From Flavobacterium kingsejongi (GTDB taxonomy: Bacteria; Bacteroidota; Bacteroidia; Flavobacteriales; Flavobacteriaceae), in assembly GCF_003076475.1 (NCBI RefSeq), contig NZ_CP020919.1, forward strand, positions 3,596,001 to 3,660,000: a stretch of 64,000 bases of DNA. Reading direction: 5' to 3'. The translations under genes and the position numbers were made by a program. Positions 1 through 8,169 of this stretch are shown here, piece by piece. Positions within the stretch are counted from its first letter, which is position 1. Each line of letters starts with the position of its first letter. The notes beneath the pieces are model-generated. The model worked only from the letters and a program-made list of their open reading frames with translations, did not search any database and was not told the DNA's origin.

Positions 1-1257
1 TTCTACGAAATCAAAATCAAACTTTCCCAGTCCGGGAAATTTGAAACTAAAATCCCGGTAGCGGTATACAACGGCACTAACCTGATTGCAACTACACAAG
101 TAGCCTTTACCCATCCTACCGAAGAAATTGGCTTTACGATTCCAAAAGGTGATTTTAACGGCTATGTAGTGGTTACCGATAACAGCCTGGAATATGATAA
201 CAAATTGTTTTTCAGCATTACCCAACCCGCAAAGGTCAACGTGATCAGCATTGGTGCGGCTGCTAAAAGCCTGTTTTTGAACAAAATTTACACCCCGGAT
301 GACTTCCACTACAGCAATTCGGAAGTACAAAACCTGGATTATAACCTGCTGGAAAAACAAGATGCCATTATTTTGAATGAACTGGCCGATATTCCGCAGG
401 CATTACAAACGACATTAAATGCCTTTGTCAAAAAAGGCGGGAATGTAATCGTGATTCCTTCCCTTGAAAATCCGGTGGCCAACCTGAACGGCTTCCTGGC
501 TAATTTTGGGCGTATGAGTTATGGCCCTTCCGAATCAAAATCCAAGATCATCACTAAAATTGCTTTTGGGCATCCGTTGTACCAGGGAGTTTTTGAAAGG
601 AAAACCGATAACTTCCAATACCCGAGCGTCCAGCATTCTCTTGTGCTCAGCGGTGGCGAAATGATATTGGGCTTTGAAGACCAGACGCCATTCCTGGCAG
701 GACAGAAAAACCTACCGGGTTCGGTCTATGTTTTTGCCGGCCCTATCAATACTGCGAACAGCAACTTTCAAAACGCACCACTGATTGTCCCAACGTTTTA
801 TAATATGCCTCAGAACAGCGAAAACAATGCACTGAATGCTTTGGTGATCGGGCAAACGGCTCCGTTGTTTGTAGAAGCCAATCTGGCGAAAGAGGATATC
901 CTGATCGTAAAACAATTTCAGGCCACTGATAGCAAGCAATTCATCCCTACCCAACAAATCCTGAACAATAAGGTCCGGATCTCTTTTGGCGAATCGCCAC
1001 AGGAAGCCGGAAACTACGGAATTTATAAAAAAGAGGCCCTGCTGAAAAACATCAGCTTTAACTACAGCCGCTCAGAAAGCGACCTGAGCCCACCTGATAC
1101 CCGGCTTTTTGCTGATTACAAAACATCCGGCAGTGTCGAGACCATTTTTGATACACTGCAGTCCGAACGGACCAATACTGAAATATGGAAATGGTTTGTC
1201 GTCCTCGCCTTACTGTTTTTAGTTACTGAAATATTCATACAAAAATTTGTAAAATGA
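1..1257 (+). CDS. BatA-type membrane protein, C-terminal part (5' end outside window)
   Basis: The frame is open from base 1, so the true start lies upstream; 418 residues are visible. The visible part is a beta-rich extracytoplasmic region followed by one C-terminal transmembrane helix that starts at WKWFVVLALLFLV and ends in a short basic tail (QKFVK). Flavobacterial proteins of this layout normally carry an N-terminal BatA helix pair, which is not visible here. The molecular role is not established; the family is linked to the Bat aerotolerance/MoxR-type membrane systems. Its TGA stop overlaps the ATG of the next gene (ATGA, 1254-1257), so the two are very likely cotranslated. The family call is from memory of the gene order before the dihydroorotase-like gene. 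Confidence 0.7.
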   Translation, partial: FYEIKIKLSQSGKFETKIPVAVYNGTNLIATTQVAFTHPTEEIGFTIPKGDFNGYVVVTDNSLEYDNKLFFSITQPAKVNVISIGAAAKSLFLNKIYTPDDFHYSNSEVQNLDYNLLEKQDAIILNELADIPQALQTTLNAFVKKGGNVIVIPSLENPVANLNGFLANFGRMSYGPSESKSKIITKIAFGHPLYQGVFERKTDNFQYPSVQHSLVLSGGEMILGFEDQTPFLAGQKNLPGSVYVFAGPINTANSNFQNAPLIVPTFYNMPQNSENNALNALVIGQTAPLFVEANLAKEDILIVKQFQATDSKQFIPTQQILNNKVRISFGESPQEAGNYGIYKKEALLKNISFNYSRSESDLSPPDTRLFADYKTSGSVETIFDTLQSERTNTEIWKWFVVLALLFLVTEIFIQKFVK

Positions 1258-2510
1258 ACATTATCCTCAAAGAAGCCAGAATAGTGGATCCCCAAAGCCC
1301 TTTTCACAATGAAACCGTAGACATTATTATCGAACACGGCATCATCAAGCAAATTGGTAAAAATCTGCCTGCTCCTGAACAATTTGAAGTAGTACAACTG
1401 GAAGGCCTACACGTCTCCCAGGGTTGGTTTGACAGTTCTGTAAGCCTGGGCGAACCCGGTTTTGAAGACCGTGAAACCATTAGCAATGGATTGCAGGTAG
1501 CGGCAAAAAGTGGTTTTACCACTATTGCGGTGCAGCCTAATGCGTATCCCGTGGCAGACAACCAGTCGGCCATTCAATTTATCCGGCACAAATCGGCCCA
1601 TGCCGCCACAAGCGTATTTCCTATTGGAGCCCTGACCAAAGGGAGCGAAGGGAAAGACCTGGCTGAATTGTACGATATGAAAAATGCCGGAGCTGTAGCT
1701 TTTGGCGATTATAATAAAGCACTGGACAATGCCAACTTACTCAAAATCGGATTACAGTATGTACAGGATTTTGACGGGCTGGTGATCGCTTACTCCCAGG
1801 ATTCCAATATCAAAGGCAGTGGCGTAGCCCATGAGGGAATTGTCAGCACGCGATTAGGACTGAAAGGCATTCCAGCATTGGCGGAAGAATTGCAAATCTC
1901 CCGAAACCTGTTCTTATTAGAATATACAGGAGGAAAATTGCACATCCCAACTATTTCCACTGCAAAATCAGTAGCCTTGATTGCTGCTGCAAAAAAAGCA
2001 GGATTGGCTGTAAGCTGTAGTGTTGCTGTCCACCATTTGACACTGACGGACGAAAAACTGCACGATTTTGACACCCGCTATAAAGTCACCCCACCCCTAC
2101 GAACGGAAGAAGACCGGCAAGCACTTATCGCCGGGCTACAAGACGGTACAATCGATATGATTACCTCCGACCATAACCCGATGGATATTGAGCATAAGAA
2201 AATGGAATTTGACTTAGCCAAAAATGGCACAATCGGGCTGGAAAGCGCTTTTGGAGCCCTGATGACAGTATTGCCTTTAGCCCTTATCATTGAAAAACTG
2301 ACGTCCGGCAAAAAAACTTTCGGCATTCAGCCTACTGCCATCGCTACCGGGGAAAAAGCGAACCTGAGTTTGTTTACAACTGCCACCCAGTGGACGTTCA
2401 GCAAAGCAGCGATCCTTTCGAAATCTAAAAACACTGCCTTTTTAAACGTTCCCATGACTGGAAAAGCGTATGGCATCTACAACAACAATACATTAGTTTT
2501 AAATCAATAA
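1254..2510 (+). CDS. dihydroorotase-like protein lacking metal-binding histidines
   Basis: The 418-residue amidohydrolase has the length and motif order of class I dihydroorotase (pyrimidine synthesis: carbamoyl-aspartate to dihydroorotate). The usual zinc motif DxHxHxREPG near residue 60 reads DSSVSLGEPG, so both histidines (serine at 62 and 64) and the substrate-binding arginine (glycine at 66) are gone. The usual HCED motif reads YSQD. The HIPTIST histidine and the aspartate of TSDHNP are kept. Loss of three metal ligands suggests a noncatalytic homologue like the pseudo-DHOases that scaffold aspartate transcarbamoylase, or a protein with another job. It is expressed with the BatA-type gene (4-base overlap) and a small membrane protein that starts 2 bases downstream. 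Automatic annotation would call it pyrC; I leave the symbol empty. Confidence 0.85.
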   Translation: MNIILKEARIVDPQSPFHNETVDIIIEHGIIKQIGKNLPAPEQFEVVQLEGLHVSQGWFDSSVSLGEPGFEDRETISNGLQVAAKSGFTTIAVQPNAYPVADNQSAIQFIRHKSAHAATSVFPIGALTKGSEGKDLAELYDMKNAGAVAFGDYNKALDNANLLKIGLQYVQDFDGLVIAYSQDSNIKGSGVAHEGIVSTRLGLKGIPALAEELQISRNLFLLEYTGGKLHIPTISTAKSVALIAAAKKAGLAVSCSVAVHHLTLTDEKLHDFDTRYKVTPPLRTEEDRQALIAGLQDGTIDMITSDHNPMDIEHKKMEFDLAKNGTIGLESAFGALMTVLPLALIIEKLTSGKKTFGIQPTAIATGEKANLSLFTTATQWTFSKAAILSKSKNTAFLNVPMTGKAYGIYNNNTLVLNQ

Positions 2511-2511
2511 C

Positions 2512-2835
2512 ATGAAAAATCCCGCAGAAGAAGGCAAGAAGATCGCTATTATCAGTTACATCACTTTTATCGGTGCCCTCATTGCTATGGTAATGAACAG
2601 TGATAAAAAGATTCCTTTTGCTTCTTTCCACATTCGCCAGGCACTGGGCATTATTTTATTGTTCTTCGCTTTGGGCTATCCGGTGGGCAGTTTTGACAAC
2701 TGGTCTGTTAGTTATGCCTTTTACCTGTTCTTTTTTATTTTATGGATTTACGGTTTTGTCGGGGCACTACAGGGCGAAATGAGGCTCATCCCGATCTTGG
2801 GCCGTTTATTCCAAAAAGCTTTTAAATCATTATAA
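2512..2835 (+). CDS. small integral membrane protein, DUF4870/Tic20-like
   Basis: This 107-residue protein has about three to four hydrophobic segments. The first (IAIISYITFIGALIAMVM) is followed by FHIRQALGI, a motif typical of DUF4870/Tic20-like small membrane proteins. The second and third segments are ALGIILLFFALGY and YAFYLFFFILWIYGFVGAL. There is no signal peptide, and the tail is basic. The ATG lies 1 base after the stop of the dihydroorotase-like gene and the stop is 10 bases before the esterase gene, so it sits inside an operon. The function is unknown. The family assignment rests on the motif and hydropathy only. Confidence 0.65.
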   Translation: MKNPAEEGKKIAIISYITFIGALIAMVMNSDKKIPFASFHIRQALGIILLFFALGYPVGSFDNWSVSYAFYLFFFILWIYGFVGALQGEMRLIPILGRLFQKAFKSL

Positions 2836-2845
2836 TACCACGCAC

Positions 2846-3493
2846 ATGAGTTTATCCTTATACCACCTGGTTCGGGAACCGAAACAGATCCTGGACAAAA
2901 ATCCATTACTGCTTTTACTGCACGGTTATGGCAGCAATGAGGAGGATCTTTTCTCCTTTGCTTCAGAATTGCCGGATCACTATTATGTGATCTCCGCACG
3001 GGCACCTTACCCATTGCCTCCGTATGGCAATGCCTGGTATGCGATCAATTTTGATGCAGACCAAAATAAATTCTCCGATAACGAGCAGGCGATCACATCC
3101 CGGGATGCTATTGTACAGTTTATCGATGAAGTGGTAGCTGCCTACCCAATTGACGCCAACGCTATTACCCTGATAGGCTTTAGCCAGGGCAGTATACTGA
3201 GTTATGCCGTAGCCCTGAGCTATCCTGAGAAAATACAGAAAGTAATTGCACTGAGCGGTTATTTGAATACCGATATCATTGCAGCAGGATACCAGAACAA
3301 AGATTTGAGCTCGCTTAAGTTTTTTGTTTCACATGGTACAGCAGATCAGGTGATCCCTATTGACTGGGCCCGAAAAACTCCGGACGCACTGAAAGCATTG
3401 GGTGTAGCGGTAACCTATAAGGAATACCCAAGTGGCCATGGGGTGGCACCACAAAATTTCTATGACCTGAAACACTGGTTGGAAACCAATTAA
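2846..3493 (+). CDS. alpha/beta-hydrolase, phospholipase/carboxylesterase family
   Basis: This 215-residue cytoplasmic serine hydrolase resembles the small carboxylesterase/acyl-protein thioesterase family. Visible elements are the oxyanion strand LLLLHGYGSNEEDLFSF, the nucleophile elbow GFSQGS, an aspartate in HGTADQVIP and the catalytic histidine in PSGHGVAP. It has no signal peptide. It is the last gene of the 1-3493 operon and is followed 7 bases later by a strong hairpin. The natural ester substrate cannot be read from the sequence. Confidence 0.85.
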   Translation: MSLSLYHLVREPKQILDKNPLLLLLHGYGSNEEDLFSFASELPDHYYVISARAPYPLPPYGNAWYAINFDADQNKFSDNEQAITSRDAIVQFIDEVVAAYPIDANAITLIGFSQGSILSYAVALSYPEKIQKVIALSGYLNTDIIAAGYQNKDLSSLKFFVSHGTADQVIPIDWARKTPDALKALGVAVTYKEYPSGHGVAPQNFYDLKHWLETN

Positions 3494-3500
3494 AGACAAT

Positions 3501-3533
3501 AAAAAAGGGGTTCTATTACGAACCCCTTTTTTT
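3501..3533. terminator. bidirectional terminator, esterase / lipoprotein
   Basis: The arms 3501-3513 and 3520-3533 (A6-GGGG-TTC and GAA-CCCC-T7) enclose a 6-base loop. The A and T tracts make it work on both strands. It separates two convergent operons, and the minus-strand stop codon overlaps its edge. Confidence 0.9.
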
Positions 3534-4050
3534 AATTTTCGACGTTATCATCTCCAATTTCTTTCTTATCAATGCTTTCGGCACCACGGTATAAAATCGT
3601 ACCGCCCTGTTTCAGCAAAATCGGCTTGGAGGTTTCCAGTGTCCAATCGCCTTTTTTATAGATTTTATCTTTCGAATCCCGCTCCAGGATCATAGATCCT
3701 TTCGTACTCGGCAGGTATATTTCAACTTTATCCTGATCCTCGCCAAAAACAGCAAAGGCACTGAATACGGTTTCTTCGGCTTCAATTTGCTCGATGGTAT
3801 CTCCTACTACTTTAGGAGTAACTATAGGATTCAGGCGAAGCCCTTCTTCAAAAGGACGAATACACTTCTGCAATAAGACTGACCAGCTATAGCCTGCAGA
3901 TCCTACACATCCGTTTTCGTCTTTATCAATACCCAGGACTACTTTCTTAGGATCTTCGGTACTGGTATCTTCAGGGGTATCTTTTTTGAGTATATAATCA
4001 CACGAAAACATCGAAAATCCAATGATGATGATTAAGGCAATTTTTTTCAT
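3532..4050 (-). CDS. hypothetical lipoprotein
   Basis: This 172-residue protein starts with a lipoprotein signal: MKKIA, a hydrophobic stretch, then a cysteine at FSMFSC, so it is probably attached to a membrane on the periplasmic side. The linker after the cysteine is acidic and rich in D, E, T and K. A motif GCVGSAGYSWSVLLQKCIRPFE around residues 47-68 has two cysteines that could form a disulfide; this motif recurs in uncharacterised flavobacterial lipoproteins. The C-terminal half looks beta-rich. The function is unknown. It is the last gene of a three-gene minus-strand group that starts with an MBL hydrolase. Confidence 0.7.
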   Translation of the reverse strand: MKKIALIIIIGFSMFSCDYILKKDTPEDTSTEDPKKVVLGIDKDENGCVGSAGYSWSVLLQKCIRPFEEGLRLNPIVTPKVVGDTIEQIEAEETVFSAFAVFGEDQDKVEIYLPSTKGSMILERDSKDKIYKKGDWTLETSKPILLKQGGTILYRGAESIDKKEIGDDNVEN

Positions 4051-4109
4051 AATTAAGAATTTAATAATTAAGGTCTGCTAAAATAACGTTTTTTTAGAAT
4101 TTTAATTAT

Positions 4110-4610
4110 CTAATTGGGATAAATAACTGTTTCTGCAACTTCAAAAGAAAAGCTTCCATTCGCATTTACAAAATACTTCAGCAGCACTTCGCCCCACAGG
4201 GAACCATCACTAAAGTCACAGATGATCCAACGGTGATTGAGGAAGCGTACTTTATTGATCAGGAAGTTTGTCCCATTTACAGGATCGTATTGCACCAGTA
4301 TATTTCCTTTTGGGCTGGCATTTAAAGAGAGTATAGAATCTTTGGCGGCACTCATCATTTGGTCGACATTACTCACCTTTACCCGCTCGATCAGGTAATC
4401 TTGGGCTTTCTCATCATTCGCCAGCGAAAAGTAATCCGCATCCGCTAATTTGGCATTCAGATGTTCGAGCGAATCTTTACGCGAAAGCGCATTTTTCTGA
4501 AGGTTTTCAATCCTGCTATCCTCGAATTTTGACTTTTTGGTAAAATACATATACGTAAAAACATTCATCAATACTGAAAAGATGAACAAGTAAAGTAAGG
4601 GTTTTTTCAT
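4110..4610 (-). CDS. hypothetical signal-anchored protein
   Basis: This is a 166-residue protein with one N-terminal hydrophobic helix (about residues 3-22, LLYLFIFSVLMNVFTYMYF) followed by lysines, which suggests an inner-membrane anchor with a periplasmic body. Residues 30-60 are charged and likely helical or coiled-coil. The C-terminal half is probably beta-rich. I do not recognise a domain. It lies 14 bases downstream of the MBL hydrolase gene and 59 bases upstream of the lipoprotein gene on the same strand, so the three are probably cotranscribed. Confidence 0.65.
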   Translation of the reverse strand: MKKPLLYLFIFSVLMNVFTYMYFTKKSKFEDSRIENLQKNALSRKDSLEHLNAKLADADYFSLANDEKAQDYLIERVKVSNVDQMMSAAKDSILSLNASPKGNILVQYDPVNGTNFLINKVRFLNHRWIICDFSDGSLWGEVLLKYFVNANGSFSFEVAETVIYPN

Positions 4611-4624
4611 TTTTAAAATTATTA

Positions 4625-5389
4625 TTAAAGTGTAATTTCTAAATTATCATACGCTAAAAAAACATTCTGGGGCAAACGCTGCTGTACTTCTTGGTGGAAA
4701 CCCAGCAAATGACTGATGTGCGTCAGGTAGGCTTTTTTAGGGCGTACCAAAGCTATAAAATCCAATGCTTCCTGCAAATTAAAATGTGTATTATGAGGTT
4801 CTTCCCGTAAGGCATTTATTACGAGCACCTCCAAATTTTGCAGTTTCTCCACTTCAGCCTCACTGATCGTTTTAATATCGGTCAGGTAAGCAAAATCAGC
4901 AATCCGGTAACCGAATACCTGCAGGTCACCATGCATTGCACTTATGGGTACAGCTGTTTTATCCCCAACAGCAAAAGGAATACCCTCTACCACTTCATGC
5001 GGCGTTACAGCTGGTGCCCCGGGATAGCGGTTTTCCGTTTCAAAAATGTAGTCAAATCTTTTTTCGAGGGATTGCAGCACCCGCTGGTGCAGGTACACGG
5101 GGATATTGCCCTGCTTAAAGTAAAAAGGGCGGATATCATCAAGACCGGCAGTATGGTCTGCATGCTCGTGTGTAAATAAGATCCCATCGATTTTTGTGCA
5201 GCCGCTCGTGAGCATCTGTTGCCTGAAATCCGGGCCGCAGTCGATTACAAAAGAGTAATCTTCCCAATGGATCCAAACAGAAACCCGCAGTCTTTTATCC
5301 CTGGGATCGGTGCTTCTGCAAACAGAATGTGTACTCCCAATTACCGGAATACCCTGTGAAGTTCCTGTACCTAAAAAATATACTTTCAA
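4625..5389 (-). CDS. MBL-fold metallo-hydrolase (PhnP/RNase Z-like)
   Basis: This 254-residue metallo-beta-lactamase-fold hydrolase starts with FLGTGTSQGIPVIG, typical of the PhnP/RNase Z-like branch. It has the metal motif THEHADHTAGLDDIR (HxHxDH), a later histidine in SAMHGD, a DIKTISE segment and a C-terminal HISH. It has no signal peptide, so it is cytoplasmic. Family members cleave phosphodiesters such as cyclic phosphates; the substrate here is unknown. The only usable start is TTG at 5389, because no in-frame ATG lies nearby upstream. A TATTTTTG element at 5406-5413 on this strand supports that start. Confidence 0.8.
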   Translation of the reverse strand: MKVYFLGTGTSQGIPVIGSTHSVCRSTDPRDKRLRVSVWIHWEDYSFVIDCGPDFRQQMLTSGCTKIDGILFTHEHADHTAGLDDIRPFYFKQGNIPVYLHQRVLQSLEKRFDYIFETENRYPGAPAVTPHEVVEGIPFAVGDKTAVPISAMHGDLQVFGYRIADFAYLTDIKTISEAEVEKLQNLEVLVINALREEPHNTHFNLQEALDFIALVRPKKAYLTHISHLLGFHQEVQQRLPQNVFLAYDNLEITL

Positions 5390-5405
5390 ATGCGTTAATT
5401 TTATA

Positions 5406-5413
5406 CAAAAATA
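5406..5413 (-). promoter_or_regulatory. TAnnTTTG promoter element for the MBL hydrolase gene
   Basis: TATTTTTG, read on the minus strand, lies 16 bases before the TTG start. It matches the Bacteroidota -7 consensus TAnnTTTG. No -33 TTG is visible at the usual 17-23 base distance. Confidence 0.45.
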
Positions 5414-5448
5414 GCACTATTTATCGTTATTAGAATGCCCTGTTTCGT

Positions 5449-5456
5449 TAACTTTG
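5449..5456 (+). promoter_or_regulatory. TAnnTTTG promoter element, TAACTTTG
   Basis: TAACTTTG matches the Bacteroidota -7 consensus and overlaps the first possible start (TTG 5454) of the following gene. If it is active, transcription begins near 5463 and translation would start at the TTG at 5484. No clear -33 TTG is seen. Confidence 0.45.
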
Positions 5457-6947
5457 CAACTACCTAAGACGAAACTGAAAATTTTGGAAACTGAAATAAC
5501 ACTCAAAGGGGATAAAGTCATTGAACAAATTCCCTCTATTAAGGACAAAGCACTCCGTATTAATTTGAACGAAAACATTTACGGAACATTTGCCGAGATT
5601 GGTGCCGGCCAGGAAACAGTGAGGCATTTTTTCCGTACGGGAGGATCTTCCGGGACAATTGCCAAAGCCATGTCAGCGTATGATAAGGATTTTAGCGACG
5701 CTGTATACGGCTCCGAAGAAGATGGCCGCTATGTTACGGAAGCCCGTCTTAAAAAAATGCTCTCCCACGAAGTCCGACTGATTGAGGAACGACTGACACG
5801 GGAAAAACATCCCAGCAAATTTTTCTTTAGTTTCGCCAATACTGTTGCCACCATCGACTTTGCCAAGCAATTCAAAGGCCATGGCTGGGTGGGGATCAAA
5901 TACCAGGTGGAACCGGATGAAGACTACAATGAAATCATCCTCCACATCCGATTCAAAGAAACCGATGCGCGACTGCAACAGGAAACCCTTGGAATATTAG
6001 GCGTAAACCTGATCTATGGTGCTTATTACAAATACAACGACCCTAAGAAATTATTACGGTACCTTTATGACCACCTGGACAAAGACCAGCTGGAAATTGA
6101 TACCATCAATTTTTCCGGTCCCCGATTTGCCGATGTCGACAATCGACTGATGAGTCTTCAATTGGTTAAAAACGGAATGACCGATGCGGTAATGTTTGGT
6201 CCTGATGGCAATAACATCCTTCCGGCCGCCATACTGTATAAAAAAAACATACTCGCACTTCGTGGCAGCTTCAGGCCAGTAACGCAGGTGAATATGGACA
6301 TGTATGAGAAATCACTCAAGATTTTTACAGAAGAAAACAAAGTTGACGTAGCAAATACACTGGTTATCTTTGAGATTACCCTGTCCAATCTCCGTTCCGA
6401 TGGAGAAATAGACGAACGTGATTTTATGGACCGTGCAGAGCTTCTGTGCTCGCTGGGCCAGACGGTGATGATCTCTAACTTCCAGGAATATTACAAAGTG
6501 GTAGAATATTTCTCCAATTATACCAAAGCCCGTATGGGACTGGCAATGGGAGTCAATAACCTCGTGGATATTTTTGATGAGAAATACTATCGCCATCTTA
6601 GCGGTGGCATACTGGAAGCTTTCGGAAAATTATTCTACCGTGACCTCAAAGTATACCTTTTCCCAATGAAAGATGAAAACGGCGTTGTAATCAATTCCGA
6701 AAATCTAAAGGTACACCCACGAATGAAAGAGCTCTATAAGTTCTTTAAATTCAACGGTAAAGTAATTGATATCACGGAATTTGACGAAGACCACCTTGAT
6801 ATTTTCTCGAGGGAAGTATTAAAGATGATCAACAAAGGAAAGGCCGGATGGGAAGAAATGCTGCCGGTAGGTATTGCCGAGTTAATCAAAGACAATAATT
6901 TATTTGGCTATGACCCCAAGAAATTCCTGGGAGAGAAAGCAGAATAA
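5454..6947 (+). CDS. conserved protein of unknown function, about 490 residues
   Basis: This soluble protein of 497 residues has no signal peptide and no transmembrane segment. It begins with basic KTKLKILE and has a glycine-rich stretch GTFAEIGAGQETVRHFFRTGGSSGTIAKAMSAYD, which is strongly conserved in my memory of related proteins from Bacteroidota and some cyanobacteria. Databases give such proteins conflicting names (TonB receptor, nicotinate-nucleotide adenylyltransferase), neither supported here: there is no barrel and no HxGH motif. The start is uncertain. TTG 5454 overlaps a TAACTTTG promoter-like element, and TTG 5484 would fit that promoter better (487 residues). A bidirectional hairpin follows. 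Confidence 0.75.
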   Translation: MQLPKTKLKILETEITLKGDKVIEQIPSIKDKALRINLNENIYGTFAEIGAGQETVRHFFRTGGSSGTIAKAMSAYDKDFSDAVYGSEEDGRYVTEARLKKMLSHEVRLIEERLTREKHPSKFFFSFANTVATIDFAKQFKGHGWVGIKYQVEPDEDYNEIILHIRFKETDARLQQETLGILGVNLIYGAYYKYNDPKKLLRYLYDHLDKDQLEIDTINFSGPRFADVDNRLMSLQLVKNGMTDAVMFGPDGNNILPAAILYKKNILALRGSFRPVTQVNMDMYEKSLKIFTEENKVDVANTLVIFEITLSNLRSDGEIDERDFMDRAELLCSLGQTVMISNFQEYYKVVEYFSNYTKARMGLAMGVNNLVDIFDEKYYRHLSGGILEAFGKLFYRDLKVYLFPMKDENGVVINSENLKVHPRMKELYKFFKFNGKVIDITEFDEDHLDIFSREVLKMINKGKAGWEEMLPVGIAELIKDNNLFGYDPKKFLGEKAE

Positions 6948-6966
6948 ATTCAATACAAATACATAT

Positions 6967-7002
6967 AAAAATCCCGGAGAGGCTATTCTTTCCGGGATTT
7001 TT
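6967..7002. terminator. bidirectional terminator
   Basis: The arms AAAAATCCCGGA (6967-6978) and TCCGGGATTTTT (6991-7002) enclose a 12-base loop. It serves the plus-strand unknown gene and the convergent bcp gene. Confidence 0.9.
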
Positions 7003-7005
7003 TAT

Positions 7006-7458
7006 TTAATCTAAGATCTGTGCAGCATGTTTCTTAGTCTTCACATCCGTGATAATATCACTGATCATCCCTTTTTCATCGATTATAAAAGTAGTCCTGC
7101 GGATCCCGTCATATTCACGGCCCATAAATTTATTAGGTCCCCATACGCCAAAAGCAGTGATGATTTCTTTATTCTCATCTGCCAGCAATGGGAAAGGGAA
7201 TTCATATTTATCCCTAAATTTCGCCTGCGCTTTTTGTGCATCCGCACTCACGCCAAGCAAGGCATAGTTCCCGGCTTCAAAACGGGCATAATTATCCCGA
7301 AGATCACAGGCTTCTGCGGTACATCCGGGTGTATTGGCTTTAGGATAAAAGAAAACGACCAGTTTTTTTCCGGCATAGTCTGAAAGTTTATGTTCTTTTC
7401 CGTCCTGATCCAATCCTGAAAATTGAGGAGCCGGATCCCCTATTTTTAATGCTGTCAT
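7006..7458 (-). CDS. bcp: thioredoxin-dependent thiol peroxidase (Bcp-type peroxiredoxin)
   Basis: This 150-residue cytoplasmic peroxiredoxin reduces hydrogen peroxide and organic hydroperoxides using thioredoxin. The motif FYPKANTPGCTAEACDLRD carries the peroxidatic cysteine (TPGCT) and, five residues on, a second cysteine typical of the atypical 2-Cys Bcp/PrxQ group. The N-terminus (GDPAPQFSGLDQDGKEHKLSDYAGK) and C-terminus (GIRRTTFIIDEKG) are canonical, and the length is normal. It is divergent from the endonuclease III gene, with 36 bases between the starts. Confidence 0.95.
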   Translation of the reverse strand: MTALKIGDPAPQFSGLDQDGKEHKLSDYAGKKLVVFFYPKANTPGCTAEACDLRDNYARFEAGNYALLGVSADAQKAQAKFRDKYEFPFPLLADENKEIITAFGVWGPNKFMGREYDGIRRTTFIIDEKGMISDIITDVKTKKHAAQILD

Positions 7459-7465
7459 AAAATGG

Positions 7466-7473
7466 TATATTTG
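7466..7473 (+). promoter_or_regulatory. TAnnTTTG promoter element for nth
   Basis: TATATTTG lies 21 bases before the nth ATG at 7495. It matches the Bacteroidota -7 element; no -33 TTG was identified. Confidence 0.5.
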
Positions 7474-7494
7474 TTTTTATAAAAATAAATAAAA

Positions 7495-8154
7495 ATGAAC
7501 AAAAAGGAGCGTGTAAATTTCATAATTACCACCCTAAAAGAATTATATCCTGAGCTTCCGATCCCCCTGGACCATAAAGACCCTTATACCCTGCTGATTG
7601 CGGTATTGCTTTCTGCACAAAGTACCGATGTAGGCGTTAATAAAATTACCCCCATATTGTTTGCCAAAGCAGACAATCCGTATGATATGGTAAAACTTAG
7701 TGTAGAGGAAATCCGGGAAATCATAAAACCCTGTGGCCTGTCTCCAATGAAATCCAAAGGAATCCACGGACTCTCACAAATCCTGATTGACCGATACAAT
7801 GGCGAGGTGCCCCAAAGTTTTGAAGCCCTGGAATCCCTGCCGGCCGTAGGCCATAAAACGGCGAGCGTAGTGATGTCACAGGCCTTTGGTGTCCCTGCAT
7901 TCCCCGTTGATACCCACATCCACCGACTGATGTACCGCTGGAACCTTTCTAATGGAAAAAATGTAGTACAGACGGAAAAAGATGCGAAACGCTTGTTTCC
8001 TGAAAACTGCTGGAATGACCTTCATCTCCAGATGATCTGGTACGGAAGGCAGTATTCTCCAGCACGTGGCTGGGATCTTGAAAAGGATATCATCACCCGT
8101 ACAGTAGGGCGGAAACAGGTACTGGAAGAGTATTATATTAAAAAATCCCGGTGA
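7495..8154 (+). CDS. nth: endonuclease III-type DNA glycosylase without the Fe-S cluster motif
   Basis: This base-excision repair glycosylase/AP lyase (219 residues) removes oxidised pyrimidines. The helix-hairpin-helix SLPAVGHKTASVV carries the catalytic lysine (K121), and FPVDTHIHRL carries the catalytic aspartate (D139). The family normally ends with C-x6-C-x2-C-x5-C, which binds a [4Fe-4S] cluster. Here the matching region reads YGRQYSPARGWDLEKDIITR and contains no cysteine, so the cluster must be absent. The length is otherwise normal and both catalytic residues remain, so the enzyme is probably active. The TGA stop lies in the loop of the terminator hairpin. Confidence 0.92.
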   Translation: MNKKERVNFIITTLKELYPELPIPLDHKDPYTLLIAVLLSAQSTDVGVNKITPILFAKADNPYDMVKLSVEEIREIIKPCGLSPMKSKGIHGLSQILIDRYNGEVPQSFEALESLPAVGHKTASVVMSQAFGVPAFPVDTHIHRLMYRWNLSNGKNVVQTEKDAKRLFPENCWNDLHLQMIWYGRQYSPARGWDLEKDIITRTVGRKQVLEEYYIKKSR

Positions 8155-8168
8155 TAGCCGGGATTTTT
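8141..8168. terminator. bidirectional terminator overlapping the nth stop codon
   Basis: The arms AAAAATCCCGG (8141-8151) and CCGGGATTTTT (8158-8168) enclose a 6-base loop that contains the nth TGA. It also ends the minus-strand sigma factor unit. Confidence 0.88.
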
Positions 8169-8169
8169 T

